Notes under the pieces: generated by a model
Told to the model about the DNA's origin: nothing
The model's input: the letters and a program-made list of their open reading frames with translations, nothing else
Database searches by the model: none
Program-made: the position numbers and the translations under genes
Shown here: positions 16,889-24,807 of the stretch, in pieces
How positions within the stretch are numbered: position 1 is the first letter of the stretch
Layout: each line of letters opens with the position of its first letter
Source of the DNA: an uncultured Flavobacteriaceae bacterium
GTDB taxonomy: Bacteria > Bacteroidota > Bacteroidia > Flavobacteriales > Flavobacteriaceae
DNA: 64,000 bases
Assembly: GCA_947488345.1 (NCBI GenBank)
Contig: CANKZQ010000003.1
Coordinates: 186,001 to 250,000, forward strand
Direction of reading: 5' to 3'

Positions 16889-18723
16889 GCTCTTGGTACT
16901 ATGGGTACTAAAATAAAGATACTCGTACCATTATTCTTAGAAGAAACAATATTAAATACACCTTTCATCACGGTGATACGGGCATCGATATGACTCAGCC
17001 CTAAACCACCTTTTGTTTTTGCTTTTTTTGCATCAAAACCAATACCATCATCATTCATTCGAATGCTCAACATATTATTCTCTCGGTGCGCTAACATAAT
17101 CGTGGCATTTTTCGCTTTACTATGTTTTAAAATATTATTCACCAGTTCTTCGATAATACTGTGAATCTTAATTTCAAAATCTTGCTCGTACCGTTTCACA
17201 CCGTCATCATCACTGAATAAAGAAATTTCTGAATTCGAGTATTTTTGACACATATCATGTACGGCGAAGGCCAATCCAAATTTTAATAAAACGGAGGAAA
17301 TCAGTTCATGTGACAAATCTCTAATTTTTACTGAAGCTTCGTTTACAATAGTTTGCGCTTTGGTGATTTCTTGAGGATAGCCTGTTTTCAGTTGGGCTTT
17401 GGTTGCTTGTAAATGCAGGTTGGCCGACGATAAGAGGGCACTGACGCTATCGTGTAAGATCTCTGCAATCGATTTCCGTTCTTTTTCTTTAGCATCGATA
17501 GTAGCATTAATGATTTTAATTTGGGCATCACTGGCCAATTTGTCTACTTCGCGCTCTTGTTTTAAACGGTAGTTTCGATAAAAGATATAGCCTACCACCA
17601 ACATCGAAATAAAGGCAAAAATGGTGGCATATGAAAAGAACTGCGCACGCTGACGTTTCGATTTTTCTTTTTCAGCATTACTTGCCGCTTCAGCTACGTT
17701 GTATTTAGCTTCTATTTCAGAAATATTCTTTGCTGCACTTACTTCTGACAAACTATCCGTTAAATTAGTGGCTTGTTCTAAATACCTAAAGGCCTTTTCA
17801 AAATCCTTTAATTCATCATTTACATAAGCTAGGTTATAGAGTAAACTTTCTCTTATTCTTAAGATTCTAATTTTTTTGGCATCAAAGTTTTTTATAGCCT
17901 CATAGGCCTCTAAATAATTGTTTCTAACCGTTAAGAAATCTTTCTTTTTATAAAGTATACTGCTCAAATTAATTAATCCGATAGCAGCCCCTAATGTGTC
18001 TTTCTGTAATTTCTTAATGTCTATAGATTTATTAATATATTCTTCGGCCAATTCAAGATCATCATCATCATTTGCAATATTGCTCAGGTTATTATAGGCC
18101 CTAGAAATTGTCTTACCATTAATGTTATTAACTTTTTGAAGGTTAATTACGTTTTTATAATACGAAACTGCCGAATCTATTTGCTTAGCCATCTTAAATG
18201 TCAATCCAATGGCCAAATTTGACTTAAGCAATTCTAATGTATCTTTTACCTTACTTGAGGTGTAAAATGCCTTTTTATAATAGTCAATAGATCTTGTGTA
18301 GTCCTTAGAATCTCTAAAAATTTCTCCTAAATAATTAGAATATTTGATTTTTAATTGAGGTAAATTTAATGACTCTAAATCGTCCAACCCTTCTAATAAC
18401 AACTCCATCGCCTTTTCTTCATTCTGAATATTATAGTATGCTTCACCCTTTTTCAAATTGACAAATAGTCTATTTTCATCAACTGAAATATATTCCTCAT
18501 AATTTTCTAAATCTGTCAATTTTGAGAGAGCCAAAACATAGTCCTTTTCAGCAATAACCTTATTAATTGTGACCAGTTTTCCCTCAATATGTTTTGCTAA
18601 CTGTTCGCTTTGTCCGTTTAGTTTAAAAACGCCACTTAGAAGTAAAAATAAACAACAAAGCGTCAATAAGGGTTGATTATTCATATAGGGATTTTTAAGC
18701 GTGAGAAAATTAGATAATTTCAT
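16885..18723 (-). CDS. TPR-containing sensor histidine kinase (HisKA_3/NarX-LiaS type)
   Basis: A signal sequence leads to a periplasmic region of TPR-like repeats (about residues 40-350, for example LLKSNLAIGLTFKMAKQ). One membrane helix then leads through a coiled coil to the kinase core. The phospho-acceptor His is in IAEILHDSVSALL. The ATPase domain shows the N-box EELVNNILKHSKA and GIGFDAKKAKTKGGLGL. The start at 18723 gives a basic n-region and overlaps the regulator gene by 14 bases; 18684 (MNNQPLL) is an alternative start. It is the natural partner of the regulator upstream. The TPR region suggests sensing through a bound protein or peptide. Confidence 0.88.
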   Translation of the reverse strand: MKLSNFLTLKNPYMNNQPLLTLCCLFLLLSGVFKLNGQSEQLAKHIEGKLVTINKVIAEKDYVLALSKLTDLENYEEYISVDENRLFVNLKKGEAYYNIQNEEKAMELLLEGLDDLESLNLPQLKIKYSNYLGEIFRDSKDYTRSIDYYKKAFYTSSKVKDTLELLKSNLAIGLTFKMAKQIDSAVSYYKNVINLQKVNNINGKTISRAYNNLSNIANDDDDLELAEEYINKSIDIKKLQKDTLGAAIGLINLSSILYKKKDFLTVRNNYLEAYEAIKNFDAKKIRILRIRESLLYNLAYVNDELKDFEKAFRYLEQATNLTDSLSEVSAAKNISEIEAKYNVAEAASNAEKEKSKRQRAQFFSYATIFAFISMLVVGYIFYRNYRLKQEREVDKLASDAQIKIINATIDAKEKERKSIAEILHDSVSALLSSANLHLQATKAQLKTGYPQEITKAQTIVNEASVKIRDLSHELISSVLLKFGLAFAVHDMCQKYSNSEISLFSDDDGVKRYEQDFEIKIHSIIEELVNNILKHSKAKNATIMLAHRENNMLSIRMNDDGIGFDAKKAKTKGGLGLSHIDARITVMKGVFNIVSSKNNGTSIFILVPIVPRA

Positions 18724-19387
18724 TACGCATAGCAAAAATTGCCAAGCCAACACTATTTTTTACATTGGTTTTTTTAATCAAATTCTTACGGTGAGTCTCT
18801 ACGGTACTATCACTAATATGTAAGGTCTCACTAATTTCTTTGGTAGTATATTGTTGTGCAATCAATTTTAAAATTTGATATTCTCGACGGGTCAACGAAC
18901 TAATTAGAACTCCTTCAATATTATTATCATCGGCCGATTTTAAGGGTTTACTCATTAAGGTCTTCATCATCTTCTCTTTGATCTCGTCGCTAAAGTACTG
19001 TTCGTCATTATAGACCTTACGGATAGCCTTGACAATATGTTCTCCAGCCGATTTTTTAGGTACAAACCCCTTAGCCCCCATCCCGAGCACTTCTTTGACT
19101 AATTTAATGTCATCATAACTCGATAAAATCACCACTTGAGGTACATCATCATAATTGGCAAACTCTTTTAACACCCCAATACCATCTAACTTGGGCATAT
19201 TGATATCCAACACCAACACATCGGAACTGTGTTCACTAAACCAATCGATTACCTGGCTCCCATCTAAAGAGTAGCCCACCACTTCAATATCTTCTTCTAA
19301 ATCCAATACCGCCATCACTCCATCAATCAAAATCTGATGGTCATCTGCAATATGCACCGTAATCTTATTATCAATCAATTCTTCCAT
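18710..19387 (-). CDS. LuxR/NarL-family response regulator
   Basis: A 225-residue regulator. Its receiver domain has the acidic pair HIADDHQ (about residues 12-18), the phosphorylation site VLDINMPKLDG and the switch Lys in FVPKKSAG. The C-terminal LuxR helix-turn-helix is LTRREYQILKLIAQQYTTKE followed by DSTVETHRKNLIKK. It is phosphorylated by the overlapping kinase gene and binds DNA as a dimer. Candidate targets in sight are the 21-base repeats at 20072-20127 and the inverted repeat at 19984-20017, upstream of the exported-protein gene; that link is inference. Confidence 0.93.
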   Translation of the reverse strand: MEELIDNKITVHIADDHQILIDGVMAVLDLEEDIEVVGYSLDGSQVIDWFSEHSSDVLVLDINMPKLDGIGVLKEFANYDDVPQVVILSSYDDIKLVKEVLGMGAKGFVPKKSAGEHIVKAIRKVYNDEQYFSDEIKEKMMKTLMSKPLKSADDNNIEGVLISSLTRREYQILKLIAQQYTTKEISETLHISDSTVETHRKNLIKKTNVKNSVGLAIFAMRNEII

Positions 19388-19464
19388 AAAATTCTATACA
19401 CAAAGGGTTCTACGTGTATTAACACTAAAGTACTACATATATTGTATAAAATATTGGTAAAAAT

Positions 19465-19495
19465 TAAAAAATCCGAAACAATGTTGTCTCGGATT
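19465..19495 (-). terminator. Intrinsic terminator of the small exported-protein gene
   Basis: A 7-base-pair stem (19470-19476 with 19489-19495) is followed on the minus strand by a run of T residues. It lies 54 bases after the stop of the 19549-19938 gene and separates that gene from the two-component genes. Confidence 0.65.
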
Positions 19496-19548
19496 CTGAA
19501 TAATTATTAAATTTCGATTAAGTTCCCTCAATTAACGTTCAAAGCTTA

Positions 19549-19938
19549 CTATGGCTTTTCATCGATTAATACAGGTCTTTTCGCTATTATTCTTGATGTA
19601 GCCATCATATCGTCACCAGAAGCTACATCATAACTTGTTTCGAAATAGTGATCAAAACTTAAGGCTCTCATCTCTTCAAGTTCTAATGTATGTGAAACAG
19701 TAGTTCCCGACGTACCGTTTTCGATTAAAAATATTTTGAATTCACCATCTATAACTGAAGACGATACCGTAGTATTCGCATCAGTAGTAAAGGTTACTGA
19801 CTTGGCGTCATTATCTACAACCACATATGATTGTAATAGAGTTCCATCAATGTCTTTTAAAATTGTTTTGTTACTAGTATCGTTGGCAAATGAAGCCAAT
19901 AACAATACAGCGCACACAGCTAGTAGAGCTTTTCTCAT
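19549..19938 (-). CDS. Small exported protein of unknown function
   Basis: 129 residues with a clear Sec signal peptide (MRKALLAVCAVLLLASFA). The mature part is short, Thr/Ser/Asp-rich and beta-prone (SVTFTTDANTT, IFLIENG), with no cysteine after the signal region and no motif I recognise. It has its own strong promoter with a TTG/N21/TACTTTTG layout and a terminator, so it is a single-gene unit. Its upstream region is far richer in repeats than that of any other gene here, which suggests tight regulation, possibly by the neighbouring two-component pair. Confidence 0.7.
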   Translation of the reverse strand: MRKALLAVCAVLLLASFANDTSNKTILKDIDGTLLQSYVVVDNDAKSVTFTTDANTTVSSSVIDGEFKIFLIENGTSGTTVSHTLELEEMRALSFDHYFETSYDVASGDDMMATSRIIAKRPVLIDEKP

Positions 19939-19983
19939 GATTTAGGGGATTTAGGAGTTATTAAAATTCGAGTTATTTAGTAA

Positions 19984-20017
19984 ACTTTTGATTCACCAAA
20001 TTCTACGAATCAAAAGT
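19984..20017. repeat. Perfect 11-bp inverted repeat overlapping the -7 element
   Basis: The arms ACTTTTGATTC (19984-19994) and GAATCAAAAGT (20007-20017) are exact complements separated by 12 bases. The right arm covers most of the -7 element of the promoter at 20011-20042. It could be a dimer operator or fold into a hairpin at the very 5' end of the transcript. Confidence 0.65.
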
Positions 20018-20042
20018 ACTAGGTAAGGTGTGCACAAAACAA
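20011..20042 (-). promoter_or_regulatory. Promoter of the small exported-protein gene
   Basis: On the minus strand, TTG (20040-20042), a 21-base spacer and TACTTTTG (20011-20018) match the Bacteroidota consensus. The transcript leader would be about 65-70 bases long and would begin inside or just after the inverted repeat. Confidence 0.7.
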
Positions 20043-20071
20043 TAGCGAAAACGGGTGTTTTTAAAAATCCC

Positions 20072-20127
20072 TGAAAACCACTAGTTACTACCCAGAAACC
20101 ACTAGTTTTGACTTTCTTACCACTACA
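20072..20127. promoter_or_regulatory. Three direct repeats of CCACTA at exact 21-bp spacing
   Basis: CCACTA begins at 20078, 20099 and 20120. The first two copies share the longer core AAACCACTAGTT (20075-20086 and 20096-20107); the third is weaker. Spacing of 21 bases places all copies on one face of the helix. The array lies about 35-85 bases upstream of the -33 element of the exported-protein promoter, the usual place for activator sites. Confidence 0.6.
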
Positions 20128-20140
20128 AATAAAGGTAAAA

Positions 20141-20186
20141 ATTGTTAATAAGTTGTGTTTTTTGTTGATAAATATTGTTAATAAGT
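20141..20186. repeat. AT-rich repeats resembling DnaA boxes
   Basis: ATTGTTAATAAGT occurs at 20141-20153 and 20174-20186, with a related TTGTTGATAAAT at 20162-20173. The cores TGTTGATAA and TGTTAATAA are one and two changes from the DnaA box TGTGGATAA. An AT-rich stretch follows (20187-20275). The match is suggestive only. Confidence 0.4.
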
Positions 20187-20253
20187 ATGTAATATACTGA
20201 TTATGAAGTTTTTACATTTTATCAAAATCATCGAAAAAAAAACTGCTAAAAAT

Positions 20254-20282
20254 TGTAGATACTCAATAAATTGCTAACTTAG
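20254..20282 (+). promoter_or_regulatory. Promoter of the candidate structured RNA
   Basis: TTG at 20254-20256, an 18-base spacer and TAACTTAG at 20275-20282 (one mismatch to TAnnTTTG) point to transcription starting near 20288. Confidence 0.45.
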
Positions 20283-20283
20283 C

Positions 20284-20558
20284 ACCTGAGAATAGGAAAC
20301 TCCTATTATAGTAAGGAGAGAAGCTCTATTGAAATGTTAAGTTTTCTTAACTGTTTTACTTCTCCCCTTTCTCCCCTTCCTTTCTCCCCTTATTACTAAG
20401 GAGTGTATTATAAATGTTTAGCGACGATTAATACTCCAAATGTATTGCAAAACCGAGTATCAGTCAATAGAGAGACTGGGTATTTTTGAAAATCATGGGA
20501 AACCGTGAGTTTTGCAGAAATTTTAAAAGACCTTGATAACTCAAGGTCTTTTTGCTTT
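20284..20558 (+). ncRNA. Candidate structured non-coding RNA, unassigned
   Basis: About 270 bases between a promoter-like signal and a strong plus-strand terminator, with no convincing gene on either strand. Local stems are dense: 20291-20297/20301-20307 (7 bp), 20336-20341/20346-20351 (6 bp, TTTT loop), and 20313-20323/20359-20369 (10 of 11 pairs, enclosing the previous stem). Others are 20400-20410/20429-20437 with a two-base bulge, 20466-ish CAGTC/GACTG, and a GAAA tetraloop hairpin around 20494-20507. A pyrimidine tract holds TCTCCCCTT three times (20361, 20370, 20383). It lacks the conserved blocks of tmRNA, RNase P and SRP RNA. 6S RNA cannot be excluded by eye. Confidence 0.55.
20525..20558 (+). 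terminator. Intrinsic terminator of the candidate RNA
   Basis: A 10-base-pair stem (20525-20534 with 20543-20552, eight-base loop) is followed by a T-rich tail. No plus-strand protein gene precedes it for more than 3.6 kb, so it must end a non-coding transcript. Confidence 0.8.
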
Positions 20559-20587
20559 TTTATACCTATACCTACTTCTTTAAAAAC

Positions 20588-20616
20588 AAAAAAAGCTGCT
20601 TTAAAAAAGCAGCTTT
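20588..20616 (-). terminator. Intrinsic terminator of the DUF4293 gene
   Basis: A 10-base-pair stem (20592-20601 with 20607-20616) is followed on the minus strand by seven T residues. It starts 28 bases after the DUF4293 stop codon. Confidence 0.8.
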
Positions 20617-20643
20617 CACACAAATATAACTAAGATGTTAGAA

Positions 20644-21075
20644 CTATCTCAACCTATCTACAGATTTTACGAGGTTTTCATCTTTATGTATCGCTTTATT
20701 TGCTAAAACCAACAATAAAACAACAACAAAGGGTATAAAAACTCCAATACCCTTCTCAGAGATTTTAGTCTCTCCAGGTAGCATTAGTAAATAATATATC
20801 AATACTCCTAATAAAATAAGGTTTATCAAAATATTTAATCTATTCAGCACAAACTGCAACTTTCGATTTTTAAACAAAAAAATCGTAATCAATGACAGCA
20901 CTGCTGAACCTATAAAAGAAAACGGCACTACCATTAGTATAGTATGTTCTGATGAAAGTAAATCTAACGCATATATAATCGTTTCATTTTCCTTCCACAA
21001 TGAGAACGCAAATATCAAACCGCCAGCTAAAACGCAGGCAAGTATTAAATATAATGTTTGAATTCTTTGGATCAT
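20644..21075 (-). CDS. DUF4293 four-helix membrane protein
   Basis: 143 residues with four hydrophobic segments. The opening MIQRIQTLYLILA is the family hallmark, followed by an extracytoplasmic loop (LWKENETII) and a conserved Arg/Asn segment between helices 2 and 3. DUF4293 is specific to Bacteroidota, and its gene regularly lies divergent from rho, as here. Its function is unknown. A TACTTTTG -7 element lies about 20 bases upstream and a good terminator lies downstream, so it is a single-gene unit. Confidence 0.88.
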   Translation of the reverse strand: MIQRIQTLYLILACVLAGGLIFAFSLWKENETIIYALDLLSSEHTILMVVPFSFIGSAVLSLITIFLFKNRKLQFVLNRLNILINLILLGVLIYYLLMLPGETKISEKGIGVFIPFVVVLLLVLANKAIHKDENLVKSVDRLR

Positions 21076-21093
21076 TATTTTCTTTTAAGAATG

Positions 21094-21101
21094 CAAAAGT
21101 A
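21094..21101 (-). promoter_or_regulatory. Promoter -7 element for the DUF4293 gene
   Basis: TACTTTTG on the minus strand, 18 bases before the ATG. The -33 element is degenerate. Confidence 0.5.
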
Positions 21102-21139
21102 CATTAATCTTTTTAACAGATAAAGTTTATATATTAAAA

Positions 21140-21147
21140 TAAATTTG
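21140..21147 (+). promoter_or_regulatory. Promoter -7 element for rho
   Basis: TAAATTTG matches TAnnTTTG. It lies 132 bases before the rho ATG, so rho mRNA would have a leader of about 125 bases, long for this group and compatible with autoregulation. Confidence 0.45.
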
Positions 21148-21279
21148 TATAATTGCACTGTATTATAAGTATAACTTCTATATAATACGTCTTAAACAAC
21201 TCAAATCTAATAGTTTATTTAATCCTTGTCAAAAACCATAAAAGGATAATTCTTATTAACTAATATCATTAACATTCGA

Positions 21280-22926
21280 ATGTTTGAAATCGAAGCACTA
21301 AAAGAAAAAAAGCTTCCTGAGTTACAGGAAATTGCTGAAAAAATTGGCGTACCTAAATATCGTCAATTAAAAAAACTAGATCTAGTATATCAAATACTAG
21401 ACGTACAGGCTACCAAGCCAATTGAAAGAGAACAAAAACCACGTTCTAAACCGCGTCCTCAACGAAAGAGAATTGCAAAACCCCACGCAGAATCAAAAGC
21501 AACTCCTGAGGTAAAAGCGCCTACAGAGGTAAAAGCTCCTGTTGAAAAACAAAAAGACACGAAGGTTGCTGCGACAACTGAGCCTATTGAAACACCAAAA
21601 CCTCAGCAAAAAAATCAACCTAAAGAAAGACAACATACTCCTGAGAAAAAACAAGCTCAAGATAAAAAAGAAGGACCGACTCATCCGCAAAAAAGAGAGA
21701 ACAGAGATCAAAAAGACAAAAGACAACATCCTCAACAGAACAAGCAGCGTAACGGCGAAAGAGGTAACAATGCTAAGCGTCACGGAAAGTATCGTGATCC
21801 TGACTTTGAATTCGACGGAATTATAGAAAGTGAAGGTGTATTAGAAATCATGCAAGATGGGTATGGCTTTTTACGCTCATCTGATTATAATTATTTATCA
21901 TCACCTGATGATATTTATGTCTCTCAATCTCAAATAAAATTATTCGGATTGAAAACTGGTGATACCGTTCGCGGTATTGTAAGACCTCCAAAAGAGGGTG
22001 AAAAATACTTTCCATTAATTCGAGTGTCTTTGATCAATGGGTTGAATCCGAGTATTGTGAGAGATCGTGTAGCGTTTGAGCATTTAACACCACTTTTTCC
22101 GAATGAAAAATTCAATTTAGCAGAAAAAGGAAGTTCTACTTCTACGAGAATTATCGATTTGTTTTCTCCTATAGGAAAAGGACAAAGAGGTATGATTGTA
22201 TCGCAGCCAAAAACGGGTAAAACAATGTTATTAAAAGACATTGCCAATGCCATTGCCGCTAATCATCCTGAAGTATATCAAATTGTATTATTGATTGATG
22301 AAAGACCTGAAGAGGTTACAGATATGCAACGTAATGTAAAAGGTGAAGTAGTTGCTTCTACGTTTGACGAACCTGCAGAGAAGCATGTACGTGTCGCTAA
22401 TATTGTATTAGAAAAAGCGAAACGCTTAGTAGAATGCGGTCATGATGTTGTGGTATTGTTAGATTCTATTACACGTTTAGCAAGAGCTTATAATACAGTG
22501 GCTCCTGCATCGGGTAAGATTTTATCAGGTGGTATTGATGCCAATGCTTTGCATAAACCAAAACGTTTCTTTGGAGCAGCTCGTAAAATTGAAAATGGTG
22601 GTTCTTTAACCATTATTGCTACTGCCTTAACGGATACAGGTTCTAAAATGGACGAAGTGATCTTCGAAGAATTTAAAGGAACTGGTAATATGGAACTTCA
22701 ATTAGATAGAAATATCGCGAATAGAAGAATTTACCCAGCTGTAGATCTTGTAAAATCAAGTACGCGTAGAGATGATTTATTACTCGACGCCAAAACGGTA
22801 CAGCGCATGTGGGTAATGCGTAAATATTTAGCCGATATGAATCCAATCGAAGCGATGGAATTTATCAGCGAAAAAATTAAGTTCTCGAAAAATAATGAAG
22901 AATTTATTATTTCGATGAACGGATAG
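21280..22926 (+). CDS. rho: Transcription termination factor Rho
   Basis: A 548-residue Rho. The Rho_N helical domain ([19 protein letters not shown]) occupies residues 1-45. A low-complexity Lys/Pro/Gln/Arg-rich insert fills about 48-175. The cold-shock-type RNA-binding domain ([15 protein letters not shown]) lies at about 186-260. The RecA-like ATPase has P-loop QPKTGKT (about 309-315), Walker [14 protein letters not shown] and the Q/R-loop region. The insert makes it about 130 residues longer than E. coli Rho; such inserts are common in Bacteroidota and can change termination or phase behaviour. Single gene with its own terminator. Confidence 0.97.
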   Translation: MFEIEALKEKKLPELQEIAEKIGVPKYRQLKKLDLVYQILDVQATKPIEREQKPRSKPRPQRKRIAKPHAESKATPEVKAPTEVKAPVEKQKDTKVAATTEPIETPKPQQKNQPKERQHTPEKKQAQDKKEGPTHPQKRENRDQKDKRQHPQQNKQRNGERGNNAKRHGKYRDPDFEFDGIIESEGVLEIMQDGYGFLRSSDYNYLSSPDDIYVSQSQIKLFGLKTGDTVRGIVRPPKEGEKYFPLIRVSLINGLNPSIVRDRVAFEHLTPLFPNEKFNLAEKGSSTSTRIIDLFSPIGKGQRGMIVSQPKTGKTMLLKDIANAIAANHPEVYQIVLLIDERPEEVTDMQRNVKGEVVASTFDEPAEKHVRVANIVLEKAKRLVECGHDVVVLLDSITRLARAYNTVAPASGKILSGGIDANALHKPKRFFGAARKIENGGSLTIIATALTDTGSKMDEVIFEEFKGTGNMELQLDRNIANRRIYPAVDLVKSSTRRDDLLLDAKTVQRMWVMRKYLADMNPIEAMEFISEKIKFSKNNEEFIISMNG

Positions 22927-22957
22927 TATTTAAATTAGACTAATTCAAATTACTGAG

Positions 22958-22989
22958 AGTCAAACACATTGCGTGTTTGGCTTTCTTTT
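22958..22989 (+). terminator. Intrinsic terminator of rho
   Basis: A stem of ten pairs including one G-T pair (22958-22967 with 22973-22982, five-base loop) is followed by a T-rich tail. Confidence 0.75.
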
Positions 22990-23000
22990 TTTAAAAAAGT

Positions 23001-23032
23001 TTGCTTTTTACTATTAAATATACGTACCTTTG
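23001..23032 (+). promoter_or_regulatory. Promoter of the initiator tRNA gene
   Basis: TTG (23001-23003), a 21-base spacer and TACCTTTG (23025-23032) form the best consensus promoter in the window; the tRNA begins 11 bases later. Confidence 0.75.
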
Positions 23033-23042
23033 CCGTCCACAT

Positions 23043-23115
<73 letters not shown>

Positions 23116-23122
23116 CAAAGAT

Positions 23123-23150
23123 AACCAGAAGCAATGCTTCTGGTTTTTTT
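23123..23150 (+). terminator. Intrinsic terminator of tRNA-fMet
   Basis: A perfect 10-base-pair stem (23123-23132 with 23136-23145, three-base loop) runs into seven T residues. Confidence 0.8.
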
Positions 23151-23273
23151 ATGGACTAAACTTGCCGAACTTGTTTGAGTAAGTGAAGGAAATAAAAAAT
23201 ACAGCTGTGCGAAGCGCTTCTGATTCTCTTTGTACAAGCTCCCCTATTTGGTCCAACGAGCAGAGCGAGATAA

Positions 23274-23321
23274 TCCAGTTCCCACTACTACAAACCAGAT
23301 ACCAATGTATCTGGTTTTTTT
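23274..23321 (+). pseudogene. Remnant copy of the tRNA-fMet 3' end and its terminator
   Basis: TCCAGTTCCCACTAC at 23274-23288 matches the tRNA 3' end at 23102-23116 with one change, 172 bases away. It is followed, as in the original, by an 11-base-pair hairpin (23292-23302 with 23307-23317) and a T-run, then the same ATGGA. The two hairpins differ at matched positions on both arms. No anticodon or D arm survives, so it is not a working tRNA. The bases between (23151-23273) show no gene. Confidence 0.6.
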
Positions 23322-23404
23322 ATGGATGAAGCTTTAAAGTCCAAAAGAAACATCCTATAATTCCCCAATATTTTTTAAATTACCATTGCTAAAAACAAAC
23401 AACA

Positions 23405-24730
23405 ATGGTACTAATAGGTGACAAAGAATATTACAAAGGAATTGGTCAAATACCTTATGAAGGAAAAACTTCAGATAATCCCCTAGCATTTAAATATTAC
23501 AATGCTGATCAGGTTGTCGCTGGGAAAACAATGCGCGAACATTTTAAATTTGCCATTGCCTATTGGCATACCTTCTGTGGACAAGGATCGGATCCTTTCG
23601 GACCAGGTACGCAAAAATTTCCTTGGGATGTGTCTTCAGATCCGCTGCAAGCAGCGAAAGATAAAGCCGATGCTGCCTTTGAATTTATAAGTAAAATGGG
23701 CTTCGACTACTTCTGTTTTCATGACTTTGACTTAATACAAGAAGCACCCACATTTGCTGAATCTGAGAAACGCTTAGCGACTATTGTCGACTATATAAAA
23801 CAGAAAAAAGCGGCTTCGGGTATTAAATTGCTATGGGGAACAGCCAACTGTTTTTCGAATCCTCGTTATATGAACGGCGCAGCGACAAACCCTGATTTTA
23901 ACGTACTCGCTCGAGCTGGGGGTCAAATAAAATTAGCGTTGGATGCTACCATGGCCTTAGACGGAGAGAACTATGTTTTCTGGGGAGGTCGTGAAGGTTA
24001 TATGTCTTTATTAAATACCGATATGAATCGAGAATTAGAGCATATGGCACAATTTTTAACTGTGGCGAGAGATTATGCACGAGGCCAAGGTTTTAAAGGC
24101 ACTTTCTTTATTGAGCCCAAACCAATGGAACCTATGAAACATCAATATGATTTTGATGCGGCTACTGCCATCGGTTTTTTGAAAGAACATGGCTTAGACA
24201 AAGATTTTAAACTAAATATTGAAGTAAATCATGCGACACTCGCGCAACATACCATGCAGCACGAACTTACGGTAGCTGCCAATGCCGGAATGCTCGGGAG
24301 TATTGACGCAAACCGTGGGGACTATCAAAATGGGTGGGACACTGATCAATTTCCAATCAACATTCGAGAGACCACTGAAGCAATGCTCGTTTTTTTAAAC
24401 GCTGGTGGCTTACAAGGGGGCGGGATTAATTTTGACGCCAAAATAAGGAGAAATTCTACCGATATTGACGATGTTTTTCATGCGCATATTGGAGGAGCTG
24501 ACACCTTCGCAAGAGCCCTATTAATTGCTGGCAACATTATAAACTCATCTCCCTATCAAAAACTAAGAAAAGAACGATATAGTTCTTTTGATTCAGGTAA
24601 AGGAAAAGATTTTGAAAACGGTACGTTAGACCTTACTGATTTGTATAACATAGCTCTTGAGAACGGTGAATTACAACTTCGAAGCGGTAAGCAAGAATTA
24701 TTTGAAAATATTATTAATCAATATATCTAG
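23405..24730 (+). CDS. xylA: Xylose isomerase
   Basis: A 441-residue class II xylose isomerase. The N-terminal block ([26 protein letters not shown]), the catalytic His in FCFHDFDL (about residue 106) and the metal-site motifs [17 protein letters not shown] and [13 protein letters not shown] are present. GGADTFAR lies near the C-terminus. The enzyme converts D-xylose to D-xylulose, and glucose to fructose more slowly, with Mg2+, Mn2+ or Co2+. No xylulokinase, xylose transporter or xylanase gene is adjacent, so the kinase must lie elsewhere. Flanked by the fMet region and a shared terminator. Confidence 0.97.
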   Translation: MVLIGDKEYYKGIGQIPYEGKTSDNPLAFKYYNADQVVAGKTMREHFKFAIAYWHTFCGQGSDPFGPGTQKFPWDVSSDPLQAAKDKADAAFEFISKMGFDYFCFHDFDLIQEAPTFAESEKRLATIVDYIKQKKAASGIKLLWGTANCFSNPRYMNGAATNPDFNVLARAGGQIKLALDATMALDGENYVFWGGREGYMSLLNTDMNRELEHMAQFLTVARDYARGQGFKGTFFIEPKPMEPMKHQYDFDAATAIGFLKEHGLDKDFKLNIEVNHATLAQHTMQHELTVAANAGMLGSIDANRGDYQNGWDTDQFPINIRETTEAMLVFLNAGGLQGGGINFDAKIRRNSTDIDDVFHAHIGGADTFARALLIAGNIINSSPYQKLRKERYSSFDSGKGKDFENGTLDLTDLYNIALENGELQLRSGKQELFENIINQYI

Positions 24731-24773
24731 GAACTATTACTGTTGAAATATACTCTACTCTTGAATATCCAAC

Positions 24774-24806
24774 AAAAAAGGCGCTGCAGTTTGCAGCGCC
24801 TTTTTT
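24774..24806. terminator. Bidirectional terminator between xylA and the alpha-glucan operon
   Basis: A perfect 15-base-pair stem (24774-24788 with 24792-24806) has six A residues at its left end and six T residues at its right end, so it serves both convergent transcripts. Confidence 0.9.
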
Positions 24807-24807
24807 A

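Noticed and set aside
20072-20127. CCACTA repeats as a CRISPR remnant
   Set aside because: Units are too short, have no palindromic repeat and no cas gene is near; operator array is the better reading.
20334-20399. 21-codon plus-strand frame (MLSFLNCF..., Pro/Ser-rich)
   Set aside because: Could be a leader peptide, but no plus-strand gene follows and the pyrimidine tract explains its composition; kept only as an alternative in the findings.
20408-20623. 71-codon minus-strand reading frame
   Set aside because: It spans two terminators and the hairpins of the candidate RNA, has no upstream promoter and no recognisable protein pattern.
21493-21826. Overlapping frames of 94-96 codons on both strands within rho
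   Set aside because: They arise from the low-complexity Lys/Gln/Pro insert of rho and have no support of their own.
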